Origin: Mycolicibacterium chubuense
GTDB lineage: Bacteria; Actinomycetota; Actinomycetes; Mycobacteriales; Mycobacteriaceae
Assembly: GCF_001044255.1 (NCBI RefSeq)
Contig: NZ_JYNX01000060.1
Span: 308,352-372,351 of the forward strand
Length of the DNA: 64,000 nt
Direction of reading: 5' to 3'
A program made the position numbers and the translations under genes. Positions 46,201 through 56,667 of the stretch are shown piece by piece (positions within the stretch are counted from its first letter, which is position 1; each line of letters begins with the position of its first letter). The notes under the pieces were generated by a model, which was not told the origin of the DNA, made no database searches, and saw nothing but the letters and a program-made list of their open reading frames with translations.

Positions 46201-46829
46201 GCAAGGGACTGATCATCGGCCTCACCGTCGCCGCCGGCGTCGTCATCATCGCGGTGGTGCTCCTGGCCACGGTGCTCAGCCGGATCTTCGGCGACGTCGG
46301 CAACGGACTCGGCGGTGACGAGCTCGGCCTCAACGCCCCGTCGTCGTCCTCTGAGCAGAGCCCCTCCACGGGAGCCGGTGCGGTCGTCAAACCTGTTCGC
46401 GCGACCGTCTTTTCGCCTGAAGGCGAGGCCGACGCACCCGACCTCGCCGGGCTGGCGATCGATGGCGATCCCTCGACGGTGTGGCCCACCGACACCTACA
46501 GCGACCCGGCGCCGTTCCCCGGCTTCAAGAACGGTGTCGGGCTGATGCTCCAACTCCCCGAGCCGACGACCATCGGCTCGGTCACGATCAACGTCAACAG
46601 CACCGGTACCGCCGTGCAGATCCGCTCGGCGACCTCGGCGTCGCCGTCGTCGCTGGACGACACCACCGCACTGACCCAGCCGACCACGCTCAAACCCGGC
46701 GCCAACACCATCCCGGTCGAGGGCGCCGCCCCGACGTCCAATGTGCTGGTGTGGATCTCGACGCTCGGCCAGGTGAACGGGCAGAGCCGCAGCGACGTCT
46801 CGGAGATCACGCTCAAAGCCGCCGGCTGA
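43272..46829 (+). CDS. mviN: MviN/MurJ lipid II flippase fused to pseudokinase and extracellular domain
   Basis: 1185 aa. Residues ~20-560 are the 14-helix MurJ flippase (SRLTGFARIVLLAAILGAAL, ANQLPNLIAALVLEATFTAI, NYTWLVLQLPFGIIGVTVLT). A Pro-rich linker leads to a kinase-like domain (~700-960, GATVAGGRYRLLVSHGGPAG) that lacks a normal DFG/HRD core, i.e. a pseudokinase. A transmembrane helix follows (~980-1003), then an extracytoplasmic carbohydrate-binding-like domain. In M. tuberculosis (Rv3910) PknB phosphorylates this region to recruit FhaA and slow wall synthesis. GTG overlaps the previous stop by 4 bases. Confidence 0.94.
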   Translation: MSTAGPRRAPARSELSDAAVVSRSWGMALATLVSRLTGFARIVLLAAILGAALSSAFTVANQLPNLIAALVLEATFTAIFVPVLARAERDDADGGAAFVRRLLTLATTLLLVVTIVSTLAAPLLVDLMLGSDPLVSRPLTTAFAFLLLPQIIFYGLSSVFMAILNTRNVFGPPAWAPVVNNVVAILTLGLYVLVPGELSIDPVEMGNAKLLVLGIGTTLGVVAQTAVLLVAIRAQRVSLRPLWGIDERLKKFGMMALAMVLYVLISQVGMVVGNQIASGAAASGPAIYNYTWLVLQLPFGIIGVTVLTVVMPRLSRNAAADDGPAVLADLSLATRLTMVTLIPIVALFTVGGPAIGSALFAYGNFGSVDAGYLGMAITLSAFTLIPYAMVLLQLRVFYAREEPWTPIVLIVVITTVKIAASLAAPHLTADPEMVAGYLGLANGLGFLAGATVGYLLLRSRLDPPGGRLLGLDVIRTILVTITASLAAGLLAHVLDRLLGLATLTDRWGGAGSLLRLAVLSLVMAPMIAGILLAAKVPEAVAALAAVRGRLRRSRAPAGSSVPTRAAGPLTYPDLTSSPRRPRQFPGPARRGPRGMVADDRRGKGAGVSDTPAGGSPAPSDSSATTRINRPSADDFQPDVPEVPEAAPQPDRPTEAIATAGPPRPRSDYSNDPTRESLAFDPPREPPLEAATAVEDAAHLIPGATVAGGRYRLLVSHGGPAGLQFWQALDTALDRQVALTFVDPESRLPDHEVQEILDRTQRLGRIDMPGVARVLDVVRVGKGGLVVSEWIRGGSLAEVADTSPSPIGGARAVQSLAAAAEAAHRSGVALAIDHPARIRVSIEGDVALAFPATPAAATPDDDIRGVGAALYALLINRWPLPETGEPSGLAAADLDPAGQAVEPRTVDRDIPFQISAAAVRAVQENGGIRSASTMLNLLQQATAVADRTDHLAPVDETVEEPGSAWQAQADPETANRRRKGLIIGLTVAAGVVIIAVVLLATVLSRIFGDVGNGLGGDELGLNAPSSSSEQSPSTGAGAVVKPVRATVFSPEGEADAPDLAGLAIDGDPSTVWPTDTYSDPAPFPGFKNGVGLMLQLPEPTTIGSVTINVNSTGTAVQIRSATSASPSSLDDTTALTQPTTLKPGANTIPVEGAAPTSNVLVWISTLGQVNGQSRSDVSEITLKAAG

Positions 46830-46841
46830 CGCCGGCCGGTG

Positions 46842-46866
46842 AAAACTGGTGCATCAGAGCACCGTC
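46842..46866 (+). promoter_or_regulatory. ECF-type (SigM-like) promoter of sigM
   Basis: AAAAC at 46842-46846 and CGTC at 46863-46866 are separated by exactly 16 bases, matching the ECF pattern xxAAC-N16-CGTC (known SigM sites read GGAAC...CGTC). It lies 21 bases upstream of the sigM start, consistent with autoregulation. The -35 is imperfect. Confidence 0.45.
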
Positions 46867-46887
46867 GGCTCCGCTTAGTGTTCGGCT

Positions 46888-47454
46888 GTGGGGATTTTCG
46901 GACGACCGCCGGACCGGCCGCGGACCGACGCCGAACTGCTGGCCGCGCATGTCGCGGGCGACCGGTACGCCTTCGAGGAACTGTTCTACCGGCATCACCG
47001 CCAGCTCTACCGGCTGGCGACCCTGACCACCGTCAACCGCGACGACGCCGCCGAGGCCCTGCAGGACGCGCTGCTGGCCGCGCACCGCACGGCCGGCTCG
47101 TTCCGGCACGACTCGGAGGTCCGCAGCTGGCTGCACCGCATCGTCGTCAATGCCTGCCTGGACCGTCTGCGCCGCAACAAGTTCCGGGACTACGCCGAGC
47201 TCGACGACCAGTTCGGCCGGATCCCCGACCCGACCGCGCACGTCGACACCGCGATCGTCGTCGAACGTGCGCTCCTGGGACTGCCGCTGGAACAGCGGGC
47301 GGCCGTCGTCGCGGTCGACATGCAGGGCTTCTCGGTGGCCGAGACCGCGCGGATGCTCGGCGTGCCCGAAGGCACGGTGAAGAGCCGCTGCGCCCGAGCC
47401 CGCGTCAAGCTCGCCGAGTCGCTGAGGAGCTTGGCCGCGCACCGCGCCGAGTGA
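46888..47454 (+). CDS. sigM: ECF RNA polymerase sigma factor SigM
   Basis: 188 aa. Sigma region 2 (YAFEELFYRHHRQLYRLA, DDAAEALQDALLAAHR, WLHRIVVNACLDRLRR) and region 4 (LPLEQRAAVVAVDMQGFSVA, AETARMLGVPEGTVKSRCAR). Rv3911 orthologue, between mviN and the thioredoxin genes as usual. GTG 46888. Its normal regulator, the anti-sigma RsmA encoded just downstream, appears reduced to a stump here. Confidence 0.93.
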   Translation: MGIFGRPPDRPRTDAELLAAHVAGDRYAFEELFYRHHRQLYRLATLTTVNRDDAAEALQDALLAAHRTAGSFRHDSEVRSWLHRIVVNACLDRLRRNKFRDYAELDDQFGRIPDPTAHVDTAIVVERALLGLPLEQRAAVVAVDMQGFSVAETARMLGVPEGTVKSRCARARVKLAESLRSLAAHRAE

Positions 47455-47497
47455 GCGCCGTCGGCTACCCTCGGACGGTCACACACGACCGGCGGGG

Positions 47498-47680
47498 GTG
47501 GACATGGAGGACGATCCCGATCAGACGGAGCTGGACGGGGTGCGGCGGGAGCTGCGCCGCCTCGCTGCCGACGACGCCGCCGCGCCCGAGGTGCCCGCGG
47601 AGGTGACCGCCCGGGTGGGAGCGGCCCTGCGCAACGCCCCGTCGCCCCGACGACGTTTCCGCTTCCCGAGACTTCGCTGA
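47498..47680 (+). pseudogene. Truncated anti-sigma-M factor (RsmA remnant)
   Basis: 60 codons (GTG 47498 or ATG 47504) ending at TGA 47678. RRELRRLAADDAAAPEVPAE and VTARVGAALRNAPS resemble the cytoplasmic segment just before the membrane helix of mycobacterial RsmA, which is normally ~250 aa. The transmembrane and extracytoplasmic parts are missing, and the sigma-binding start looks shortened too. A 34-codon frame begins at ATG 47680 overlapping the stop (TGATG) and ends at 47784, reading LSPDRRQVMAVAVDATCTAA; I do not recognise it. Either the gene decayed, or a minimal peptide remains. Confidence 0.5.
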
Positions 47681-47853
47681 TGCTTTCGCCCGACCGCCGC
47701 CAGGTCATGGCTGTCGCCGTGGACGCCACGTGCACAGCGGCCGCACCCGGGGTACTCGCTGAGCGCACGGTGAAACGCCGCTGAGCCGCCGGTGAGGCCC
47801 CCGGGAACACCCCGGCCTACCCTGGTGTTCAAGGAACAGGCAGAAAGGCACTC

Positions 47854-48849
47854 ATGACCTCCTCGTCCACCGTTCACGACGTCATCATCGTCGGCTCCGG
47901 CCCCGCCGGATACACCGCGGCCGTGTACAGCGCCCGCGCTCAGCTGAAGCCCCTCGTCTTCGAGGGCACGCAGTTCGGCGGTGCGCTGATGACCACGACC
48001 GAGGTCGAGAACTACCCGGGCTTCCGTGACGGCATCACCGGCCCCGAACTCATGGACCAAATGCGCGAGCAGGCGCTGCGCTTCGGCGCCGACCTGCGCA
48101 TGGAAGACGTCGACGCCGTCGACCTCACCGGCCCGATCAAGAAGGTCACCGTCGGCGACGAGACCTACCAGGCCCGCGCGGTCATCCTCGCGATGGGCGC
48201 GGCGGCGCGCCACCTTGGTGTCCCCGGCGAGGAAGAACGAATCGGCATGGGTGTCAGCACCTGCGCCACCTGTGACGGATTCTTCTTCCGCGACCAGGAC
48301 ATCGCCGTCGTCGGCGGCGGTGACTCCGCGATGGAGGAGGCCACCTTCCTCACCCGGTTCGCGCGCAGCGTCACGCTGATCCACCGCCGCGACGAGTTCC
48401 GCGCCTCCAAGATCATGCTGGAGCGCGCCGAGCAGAACGAGAAGATCACCATCCTCACCAACACCGCCGTCACCTCGATCGAGGGCGACCCCAAGGTGAC
48501 CGGAATCAGGTTGCGCAACACCGTGACCGGTGAGGAGTCGGAGCTCGCGGTGACCGGTGTGTTCGTCGCGATCGGCCACGACCCGCGCTCGGATCTGGTG
48601 CGCGGGCAGATCGAGGTGGACGACGAGGGCTACGTGAGCACCGTCGGACGCACCACCTACACCTCGGTCGACGGAGTCTTCGCCGCAGGCGATCTCGTCG
48701 ACCACACGTATCGCCAGGCCATCACCGCGGCCGGAAGCGGTTGTGCCGCAGCGATCGACGCCGAACGCTGGCTGGCCGATCACGCCGAGCCGGGCGAACG
48801 AACCTCCACCACAACCGATGACAGCGATCTGATTGGAGCACAGCAATGA
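47854..48849 (+). CDS. trxB: Thioredoxin reductase
   Basis: 331 aa FAD/NADPH flavoenzyme that reduces thioredoxin. FAD motif [19 protein letters not shown], redox-active CATC at Cys137/Cys140 ([11 protein letters not shown]), NADPH motif [18 protein letters not shown], and C-terminal FAD contact [19 protein letters not shown] 47854 with AAAGG upstream. Its stop overlaps the thioredoxin start by 4 bases (ATGA). Rv3913 orthologue. Confidence 0.97.
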   Translation: MTSSSTVHDVIIVGSGPAGYTAAVYSARAQLKPLVFEGTQFGGALMTTTEVENYPGFRDGITGPELMDQMREQALRFGADLRMEDVDAVDLTGPIKKVTVGDETYQARAVILAMGAAARHLGVPGEEERIGMGVSTCATCDGFFFRDQDIAVVGGGDSAMEEATFLTRFARSVTLIHRRDEFRASKIMLERAEQNEKITILTNTAVTSIEGDPKVTGIRLRNTVTGEESELAVTGVFVAIGHDPRSDLVRGQIEVDDEGYVSTVGRTTYTSVDGVFAAGDLVDHTYRQAITAAGSGCAAAIDAERWLADHAEPGERTSTTTDDSDLIGAQQ

Positions 48850-49187
48850 GCGATGCCAAGACAGGAAGCTCGACCGTTGCCGTCACCGACGACTCGTTCT
48901 CCCAGGACGTGCTGTCCAGCGGTACGCCCGTGCTGGTGGACTTCTGGGCGACGTGGTGCGGGCCGTGCAAGATGGTCGCTCCCGTCCTGGAGGAGATCGC
49001 CGCCGAGAAGGCCGGCTCGCTGACCGTCGCGAAGCTCGACGTCGACGTGAACCCCGCCACCGCGCGCGACTACTCCGTGGTGTCGATTCCGACGATGATC
49101 CTGTTCAAGGACGGTCAGCCGGTGAAGCGGATCGTCGGCGCGAAAGGCAAGGCAGCGCTGCTGCGCGAGCTCGGCGACGTGCTCTGA
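48846..49187 (+). CDS. trxA: Thioredoxin
   Basis: 113 aa. Active site [14 protein letters not shown] with Cys38 and Cys41; cis-Pro in [14 protein letters not shown]. It is the electron carrier partner of the reductase encoded by the overlapping upstream gene (called trxC, Rv3914, in M. tuberculosis). A small hairpin follows the stop. Confidence 0.97.
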   Translation: MSDAKTGSSTVAVTDDSFSQDVLSSGTPVLVDFWATWCGPCKMVAPVLEEIAAEKAGSLTVAKLDVDVNPATARDYSVVSIPTMILFKDGQPVKRIVGAKGKAALLRELGDVL

Positions 49188-49188
49188 C

Positions 49189-49202
49189 GCCGCTTTTGCG
49201 GC
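49189..49202 (+). terminator. Small hairpin after trxA
   Basis: GCCGC-TTTT-GCGGC, a 5-bp stem starting 2 bases after the trxA stop, without a T-tract. It may attenuate transcription into cwlM or simply be structure. Confidence 0.3.
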
Positions 49203-49259
49203 CCGGACACTTCCCTGGGGTTTTCCGGAATCCTCTCCCCTTCTGAGAGAATGCTGCCT

Positions 49260-50447
49260 ATGTCGAGTCTGCGTCGCGGTGACCGTTCAGCGGCGGTCAC
49301 CGAGATCCGGGCCGCGCTGGCCGCGCTCGGCATGATCACCGACCCCGATGAGGATCTGAGCACCGGGCGCCACGTCGCCGCGGACGTCTTCGATGGGGAG
49401 CTCGACCATGCGGTGCGTGCTTTTCAGCAGCACCGCGGGCTACTGGTCGACGGGGTCGTCGGCGAGGCCACGTATCGCGCGCTCAAAGAGGCGTCCTACC
49501 GGCTCGGGGCGCGCACACTCAACCATCAGTTCGGCGCCCCGATGTACGGCGACGACGTGGCGACGCTGCAGGCCCGTCTCCAGGATCTGGGTTTCTACAC
49601 AGGCCTGGTCGACGGGCATTTCGGATTGCAGACCCACAACGCGCTGATGTCCTACCAACGCGAGTACGGGCTGTATCCGGATGGCATCTGCGGCCCGGAG
49701 ACGTTGCGCTCGTTGTACTTTCTCGGCTCCCGCGTCACCGGCGGATCCCCGCACGCCATCCGCGAGGAGGAGCTGGTGCGCAGCTCCGGGCCCCGGCTTT
49801 CGGGGAAGCGGATCATCATCGATCCGGGCCGCGGCGGCGGGGACCACGGGCTGATCACCAACGGTCCCGCGGGGCCGATCAGTGAAGCAGACATCCTGTG
49901 GGACTTGGCGAGTCGCCTCGAAGGCCGGATGACCGCGATCGGCATGGAGACGTTCCTGTCGCGCTCGGCCACCGCCTCGCCGACCGATGCGGAGCGGGCC
50001 GCGACCGCCAACACCGTCGGCGCGGATCTGATGCTCAGTCTGCGGTGCGAGACCCAGACGAGCCCGGCCGCCAACGGCGTGGCCTCGTTCCATTTCGGCA
50101 ATTCGCACGGGTCGGTGTCCACCATCGGGCGCAACCTGGCCGATTTCATCCAGCGGGAAGTGGTGGCGCGGACCGGTTTACGGGACTGCCGCGTGCACGG
50201 CCGGACCTGGGACCTGCTGCGGCTGACCCGGATGCCCACGGTGCAGGTCGACATCGGCTACATCAGCAATCCGGGCGACCGGGCCACGTTGGTCTCCCCT
50301 GCCGCGCGCGATTCGATTGCCGAGGGCATCCTCGCGGCGGTCAAGCGTCTCTACCTTCTGGGCAAGAACGACCGTCCCACAGGCACTTTCACGTTCGCCG
50401 AACTGCTGGCCCACGAGCTGGCAGTCGATCAGGCCCGCCGCGGCTAA
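49260..50447 (+). CDS. cwlM: CwlM, peptidoglycan synthesis regulator (amidase-fold)
   Basis: 395 aa. Two peptidoglycan-binding-1 repeats (~residues 8-75 and 85-150: LDHAVRAFQQHRGLLVDGVV, VATLQARLQDLGFYTGLVDG) and an amidase_3 domain (~180-385: IIIDPGRGGGDHGLI, FHFGNSHGSVSTIGRNLADF). CwlM lacks a signal peptide; in mycobacteria it is cytoplasmic, phosphorylated by PknB and activates MurA. ATG 49260 is chosen (MSSLRRGDRS); ATG 49251 is possible. Its last 4 bases overlap the convergent acetyltransferase gene. Confidence 0.94.
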   Translation: MSSLRRGDRSAAVTEIRAALAALGMITDPDEDLSTGRHVAADVFDGELDHAVRAFQQHRGLLVDGVVGEATYRALKEASYRLGARTLNHQFGAPMYGDDVATLQARLQDLGFYTGLVDGHFGLQTHNALMSYQREYGLYPDGICGPETLRSLYFLGSRVTGGSPHAIREEELVRSSGPRLSGKRIIIDPGRGGGDHGLITNGPAGPISEADILWDLASRLEGRMTAIGMETFLSRSATASPTDAERAATANTVGADLMLSLRCETQTSPAANGVASFHFGNSHGSVSTIGRNLADFIQREVVARTGLRDCRVHGRTWDLLRLTRMPTVQVDIGYISNPGDRATLVSPAARDSIAEGILAAVKRLYLLGKNDRPTGTFTFAELLAHELAVDQARRG

Positions 50448-51175
50448 CTGCAGGGCGACGCGCCCGCACCGACGGGCTGCTGCAGCTGCGCACTCTCCAG
50501 CAGACGTTCCAGCGCGGCCTCCACGCCAGCCTTCCAGCCCAGACCCTGCTCGAGTTCCAGACGCAGGCGCGGGAAGTAGGTGTGGTGGGACACCACCACG
50601 AAGCCGGCATCGAGGAGCAGATCGCTCGGCACCACGCAGGTGGACGTCGCGCAGTCTCCGAGTACTTCGACGACCGGCCGCACATCCGGGGGTACGTCCG
50701 CCACGTCGCCGAGTTCGTCGACCGCGGCCGTGCGACCGAACGCTTCCAGGGCGCGGACACCGCGTCGGACGAGGTCGCCGACGACCGCGGTGATCAACGC
50801 GTGGGAGAGATCCTCATGCCCCGGGCCGGCGTCGACGCCCAGCGACGTCAGGAGCACCGCGTCCGCGCTGACCGGTCCGGTCGGAAACCGGCCCGCCCGC
50901 GGCACGCTGCGCGGCGGCGCGTAGAACGCGTAACCCAGGCAGGGCTCGTCGCCGGTCTCGCCGGGTTGATCGCGGCACTCCAGCGCCAACTGACCGCACG
51001 ATCCCCACTCGAGCATGACCATCGACAGCCATGCTTCCTTCTCGAACTCGGGATCCGAGAGATGATCCTCGGTGCCCAGCGTCGACGGGTCGACTTCCCA
51101 GTAGACGCAGCGACGTGCGTGCTTCGGTAGTTGCTCGAACGCTTCGAGCCGCAGAGGCCTGATCCGTGCGGTCAC
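50444..51175 (-). CDS. GNAT-type acetyltransferase-like protein
   Basis: 243 aa, Rv3916c-like. GNAT-like features: CLGYAFYAPPRSVPRAGRFP, DAVLLTSLGVDAGPGHEDLS where the acetyl-CoA loop would be, LLDAGFVVVSHHTYFPRLRL near the end. Function unknown. It sits between cwlM and parB in all mycobacteria I recall. GTG 51175. It overlaps cwlM by 4 bases tail to tail. Confidence 0.72.
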   Translation of the reverse strand: MTARIRPLRLEAFEQLPKHARRCVYWEVDPSTLGTEDHLSDPEFEKEAWLSMVMLEWGSCGQLALECRDQPGETGDEPCLGYAFYAPPRSVPRAGRFPTGPVSADAVLLTSLGVDAGPGHEDLSHALITAVVGDLVRRGVRALEAFGRTAAVDELGDVADVPPDVRPVVEVLGDCATSTCVVPSDLLLDAGFVVVSHHTYFPRLRLELEQGLGWKAGVEAALERLLESAQLQQPVGAGASPCS

Positions 51176-51392
51176 TACGCTCCCGGGTGTCTCCGCCGCG
51201 AAGGGATCCGCGGCTGCCCCTCCAGGATAGAAGGCGTCGGCGCTGTCGGCCCGCCGCGGCCGCTCTCCGGCGCCCGTCGTCCGTCCGGCGTTGAAATCAT
51301 CAGCCGCACAGCACCTTTCCCTCCCCCACGCCGATCGCCGGACATTCCGGCCAACCCAGTGTCACAGTGACGTAATTCCCGCGTGTGACCGG

Positions 51393-52391
51393 TCACTGGG
51401 TCGACGAGTTCATCAACTCCACAATCCGTTGCAAATCGTCGACCGACCCGAACTCGACGACGATCTTGCCCTTGCGTTTGCCGAGACTGACGGTGACCCG
51501 GGTGTCGAAGGCCGAGGAGAGGCGTTCGGCGACATCCTGCAGCCCGGGCATCTGGATGGGCTTGCGGCGCGGCGCCGGCGGGGTTCCCGTCTCCTCCCGA
51601 TTCGCCAATGTGACGGCTTCCTCGGTGGCGCGCACCGACAGTCCCTCGGCGACGATGCGGGCGGCCAACTCTTCCTGCTGCTCGGGTCCGCCCTCGAGGG
51701 CGAGGAGGGCACGCGCGTGGCCGGCGGACAATACGCCCGCCGCGACCCGGCGCTGCACCGCGATCGGCAGACGCAACAGACGGATCATGTTCGTGATCAC
51801 CGGGCGGGACCGGCCGATCCGCGCGGCGAGTTCATCGTGGGTGACGGCGAACTCCTCGAGCAGCTGCTGGTAGGCGGCCGCCTCTTCCAACGGGTTGAGC
51901 TGGACGCGGTGGATGTTCTCCAGCAGGGCGTCGCGCAGCATGCTGTCGTCGGCGGTCTCGCGGACTATCGCCGGGATCGTCGCGACGCCGGCCTGCTGAG
52001 CCGCCCGCCAGCGCCGCTCCCCCATCACCAGCTGGTAGCGCGGTGCACGATCATCGCCGGGAACGGCCCGCACCACGATCGGCTGCATGAGTCCGAACTC
52101 GCGGATCGAGTGCACGAGCTCGCTGAGGGCTTCTTCGTCGAACACCTGGCGCGGCTGACGCGGGTTCGGATCGATCTGCGACGGCGCGATCTCCCGGTAC
52201 ACCGCACCCACCTCGCTGGCGGGCACTGCGGGCTCGGTACTCGTCGGCGATGCGCCGAACACCGCGTCGGCCGCGGCTGCACCCATCCGCGGACCCGTGG
52301 TGGCCGGCTCGTCGCCTTCGGCGGGACCGGTCGGGATCAGCGAGGCCAGCCCCCGGCCGAGTCCGCTGCGCTTGCGTGCCGGGTTGTTCAT
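51393..52391 (-). CDS. parB: Chromosome partitioning protein ParB
   Basis: 332 aa. N-terminal [16 protein letters not shown] (ParA-interaction peptide), CTPase/ParB box region ([36 protein letters not shown] with GERRxR), helix-turn-helix ([36 protein letters not shown]) and C-terminal dimer domain. It binds the parS sites nearby and spreads as a CTP-dependent clamp, organising the origin with ParA. ATG 52391 with GAAGGA. Confidence 0.97.
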   Translation of the reverse strand: MNNPARKRSGLGRGLASLIPTGPAEGDEPATTGPRMGAAAADAVFGASPTSTEPAVPASEVGAVYREIAPSQIDPNPRQPRQVFDEEALSELVHSIREFGLMQPIVVRAVPGDDRAPRYQLVMGERRWRAAQQAGVATIPAIVRETADDSMLRDALLENIHRVQLNPLEEAAAYQQLLEEFAVTHDELAARIGRSRPVITNMIRLLRLPIAVQRRVAAGVLSAGHARALLALEGGPEQQEELAARIVAEGLSVRATEEAVTLANREETGTPPAPRRKPIQMPGLQDVAERLSSAFDTRVTVSLGKRKGKIVVEFGSVDDLQRIVELMNSSTQ

Positions 52392-52440
52392 GCGTGTCCT
52401 TCTCTGATCGTCGCGCCGGTGCTGCTGGTGTCCGAGGGTG

Positions 52441-54110
<1,670 letters not shown>

Positions 54111-54135
54111 CTACATCGATGTAACTCGCAGTGGG

Positions 54136-54681
54136 TCAGTCGACGAGCACGACCACGCGACGCGACGGCTCCACGCCCTCGCTCTCGCTGTGCACGCCCG
54201 AGACACCGGCCACGGCGTCGTGCACGATCTTGCGCTCGAACGGCGTCATCGGCGACAGCTCCTCGCGCTCACCGGTCTCCAGCACCCGGTGCGCCACCTT
54301 GTTACCCAGGGCGGCCAACTCGTCGCGCCGGCGCTTGCGCCACTGGGCGATGTCCAGCATCAGCCGGCTCCGCTCGCCGGTCTTCTGATGCACCGCCAGC
54401 CGGGTGAGCTCCTGCAGTGCGTCCAGCACCTCACCCTTGCGGCCGACGAGCTTGTTCAGGTCTCCCCCGCCGTCGATGCTCACGACCGCGCGGTCGCCCT
54501 CGACGTCCAGGTCGATATCGCCGTCGAAGTCGAGCAGGTCCAACAGCTCCTCGAGATAGTCGCCGGCGATCTCGCCTTCGGCGACCAGCTTGTCCTCGAG
54601 ATCCGTCGTCGGCTCGGCGGTCTCCTCGACAGCCTCCTCGATGGTCGTCTCGTCCGTGGTCACGGCTTCTGAATTCGTCAT
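54136..54681 (-). CDS. jag: Jag/KhpB-like RNA-binding protein (KH and R3H domains)
   Basis: 181 aa. Acidic N-terminus, then a KH-like domain (GGDLNKLVGRKGEVLDALQE with GxxG) and a C-terminal R3H domain (EREELSPMTPFERKIVHDAV). RNA-binding protein linked to cell envelope homeostasis, encoded with yidC as usual (Rv3920c). ATG 54681 behind GGGAGAGG. Confidence 0.93.
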   Translation of the reverse strand: MTNSEAVTTDETTIEEAVEETAEPTTDLEDKLVAEGEIAGDYLEELLDLLDFDGDIDLDVEGDRAVVSIDGGGDLNKLVGRKGEVLDALQELTRLAVHQKTGERSRLMLDIAQWRKRRRDELAALGNKVAHRVLETGEREELSPMTPFERKIVHDAVAGVSGVHSESEGVEPSRRVVVLVD

Positions 54682-54717
54682 GGATACACCTCTCCCTCGT
54701 TCGCGGTCACCCGCGCG

Positions 54718-55821
54718 TCAACGTTTCCGTTTCTTCGGCCGGGCGCCCGGTCGGGGGGTTCGGTTCACCGACCCGTTCCGTGCCGCGGACTTGCTCACGC
54801 CGTTTCCGTCCGCACCGTCGGCCGACGGCGGCGCCGGTTCCTCGGTCGCTCCGGACTCCGTGATCTCCACCCCGTCGATCGCCGCCGTGTCGGCATCGGT
54901 GCCGGTCTTCTTCTTCCGGCTCGGCTTGGCCCCCGGCGCCGGCGCGTTGGCCGCGCGTCGCTCGAGTGCCTCCTGCTTCTTCTCCTCTTCTTCCTTCTCG
55001 ATCTTGCCGAACACGTAGTGCTGCTGACCGAAGGTCCAGATGTTGTTCGAGAACCAGTACAGGATGATCGCCAGCGGAAGGAAGGGACCGCCGACCACGA
55101 CGCCGAGCGGGAACACGTACAGCGCAAGCTTGTTCATCATCGCGGTCTGCGGATTGGCGGCCGCCTCGGGACTCTGGCGCGCCACCGATGCCCGGCTGTT
55201 GAAGTACGTCGCGATACCGGCCGCGATCATGATCGGCACGCCGACGGCGATCACGGCGGGCCGATGGAATTCGGTGAACGCCTCCAACCCGTGCTTCTGG
55301 ATCATCGTCGCGCCCAACGGCGCTCCGAACAGGTTGGCGTCCAGGAAGTGGCCGACGTCGGTGGCGCTGAAGAAGTAGTTGCCGAGGCTGCGGTTCTCCT
55401 CGACGGACAGCCCGAGACGGCCGATGCCGGTCTGGGTCCGGTTGAACGACATCAGCACGTGGTAGAGACCGAGGAACACCGGGATCTGCGCCAGCATCGG
55501 CAGGCAGCCGAGGATCGGGTTGAATCCGTGCTCGCGCTGCAGCTTCTGCATCTCCAGCGCCATCTTCTGGCGGTCCTTGCCGTACTTCTTCTGCAGCGCC
55601 TTGATCTGTGGCTGCAGTTCCTGCATCTGCCGGGTGGTCCGGATCTGCCGGACGAACGGCTTGTAGAGGATCGCGCGCAGGGTGAATACGAGGAACATCA
55701 CCGACAGCGCCCAGGCGAAGAAATTGGACGGGCCCAGCAGGAAGGCGAACGCCTTGTACCAGACCCACATGATCCCCGACACCGGGTAGTAGATGATGTC
55801 GAGGCTGAAGAAGTTAAACAC
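54718..55821 (-). CDS. yidC: Membrane protein insertase YidC
   Basis: 367 aa YidC/Oxa1 family. Hydrophobic helices include [40 protein letters not shown] (conserved positively charged groove), [20 protein letters not shown] and [21 protein letters not shown] long basic, Ala/Pro/Lys-rich C-terminal tail ends PKKRKR, which in related proteins contacts ribosomes. Start GTG 55821 (VFNFFSLDI) with GGAAGAG upstream; it overlaps yidD by 8 bases. The frame upstream to 56001 is not YidC. Confidence 0.96.
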   Translation of the reverse strand: MFNFFSLDIIYYPVSGIMWVWYKAFAFLLGPSNFFAWALSVMFLVFTLRAILYKPFVRQIRTTRQMQELQPQIKALQKKYGKDRQKMALEMQKLQREHGFNPILGCLPMLAQIPVFLGLYHVLMSFNRTQTGIGRLGLSVEENRSLGNYFFSATDVGHFLDANLFGAPLGATMIQKHGLEAFTEFHRPAVIAVGVPIMIAAGIATYFNSRASVARQSPEAAANPQTAMMNKLALYVFPLGVVVGGPFLPLAIILYWFSNNIWTFGQQHYVFGKIEKEEEEKKQEALERRAANAPAPGAKPSRKKKTGTDADTAAIDGVEITESGATEEPAPPSADGADGNGVSKSAARNGSVNRTPRPGARPKKRKR

Positions 55822-56146
55822 GCGGCAGACTCTTCCCTTGCTGAACCGGCTCACCCCGGTCTTCGGCTGCGCCACCGGACCCTTCGGCTGTGGCGTCACT
55901 GTGACGTTCGCGCTCGATACCGCGATCCGGTATCGGATCCCACCCTCCGTTATGCCATGGACCGCACTTGAGCAGACGCACCAGGGCCAACCAGCCGCCA
56001 CGCAGCAGACCGAATTCGGTCAGAGCCTCGACGGCGTACTGACTGCAGGTCGGCGTGAAGCGGCAGGTCGGCAGACGCAGCGGAGAGATGGTGGTGCGGT
56101 AGAGCTGAATGAGGAACACCGCGGCGCGGACCGGACGAGACGTCAC
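55814..56146 (-). CDS. yidD: Membrane protein insertion efficiency factor YidD
   Basis: 110 aa. The YidD/UPF0161 signature is [35 protein letters not shown] with conserved cysteines, then [19 protein letters not shown]. It assists YidC. GTG 56146 overlaps the rnpA stop by 4 bases, and its end overlaps yidC by 8 bases. The tail after ~residue 75 is poorly conserved, as is usual. Confidence 0.95.
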   Translation of the reverse strand: MTSRPVRAAVFLIQLYRTTISPLRLPTCRFTPTCSQYAVEALTEFGLLRGGWLALVRLLKCGPWHNGGWDPIPDRGIERERHSDATAEGSGGAAEDRGEPVQQGKSLPRV

Positions 56147-56502
56147 GAAGGGGCTCCGTTGCGGGTGCGGATCCGCTGCAACGCAGTGCGCAGCTCCTGT
56201 TCCAGTCGCGGCGAGATGGCCCGCCGGCTCCCCGGCAGGGCACGGATGACGACACGATCGGCGGGATCGAGTTCGGGCAGAATCGCTCGCGCGACATGCC
56301 GCAACCGGCGCGACACCTGGTGCCGCGCTACGGCGTTGCCCACCGCCTTGGAGACCACCAGGCCGATCCGGGGTCCGGTGTCCTCGGTGTGATCAGAACG
56401 CAGGCAGTAGACGACGAGGTCGGGCTGCCCCGCCCGCGTCCCTCGACTGACTGTGGCACCGAACTCGGTCGACCGCGTCATCCGGTTCTGCGCCGGAAGC
56501 AC
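56143..56502 (-). CDS. rnpA: Ribonuclease P protein component
   Basis: 119 aa. RnpA pattern: [39 protein letters not shown] (RNR-like motif variant [13 protein letters not shown]), [11 protein letters not shown]. It binds RNase P RNA and helps cleave the 5' leader of pre-tRNA. The usual NAVxRNxVKR here reads [10 protein letters not shown], as in other mycobacteria. GTG 56502, 21 bases after rpmH. Confidence 0.95.
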   Translation of the reverse strand: MLPAQNRMTRSTEFGATVSRGTRAGQPDLVVYCLRSDHTEDTGPRIGLVVSKAVGNAVARHQVSRRLRHVARAILPELDPADRVVIRALPGSRRAISPRLEQELRTALQRIRTRNGAPS

Positions 56503-56523
56503 CGCGTCAGACCTTGCGCCGTG

Positions 56524-56667
56524 TCACGCAGTCAGAGAACGACGGCCCTTGCGGCGCCGATCGGACACGATCGCGCGACCCGCGCGCGTGCGCATCCGCA
56601 ACCGGAAACCGTGCACCCTGGCCCGGCGGCGGTTGTTGGGCTGGAAGGTCCGCTTGCCCTTGGCCAC
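56524..56667 (-). CDS. rpmH: 50S ribosomal protein L34
   Basis: 47 aa, [20 protein letters not shown] through [10 protein letters not shown], full length. GTG 56667 with GAGGAG about 9 bases upstream. First gene of the leftward rpmH-rnpA-yidD-yidC-jag-gid-parA-parB run, divergent from dnaA. Confidence 0.98.
   Translation of the reverse strand: MAKGKRTFQPNNRRRARVHGFRLRMRTRAGRAIVSDRRRKGRRSLTA

Noticed and set aside
51361-51396. Two tandem palindromes (GTCAC-A-GTGAC and GTGACCGGTCAC) at the end of parB
   Set aside because: Short, partly inside the coding end, and no T-tract; could be chance in GC-rich DNA, so not called a terminator or operator.
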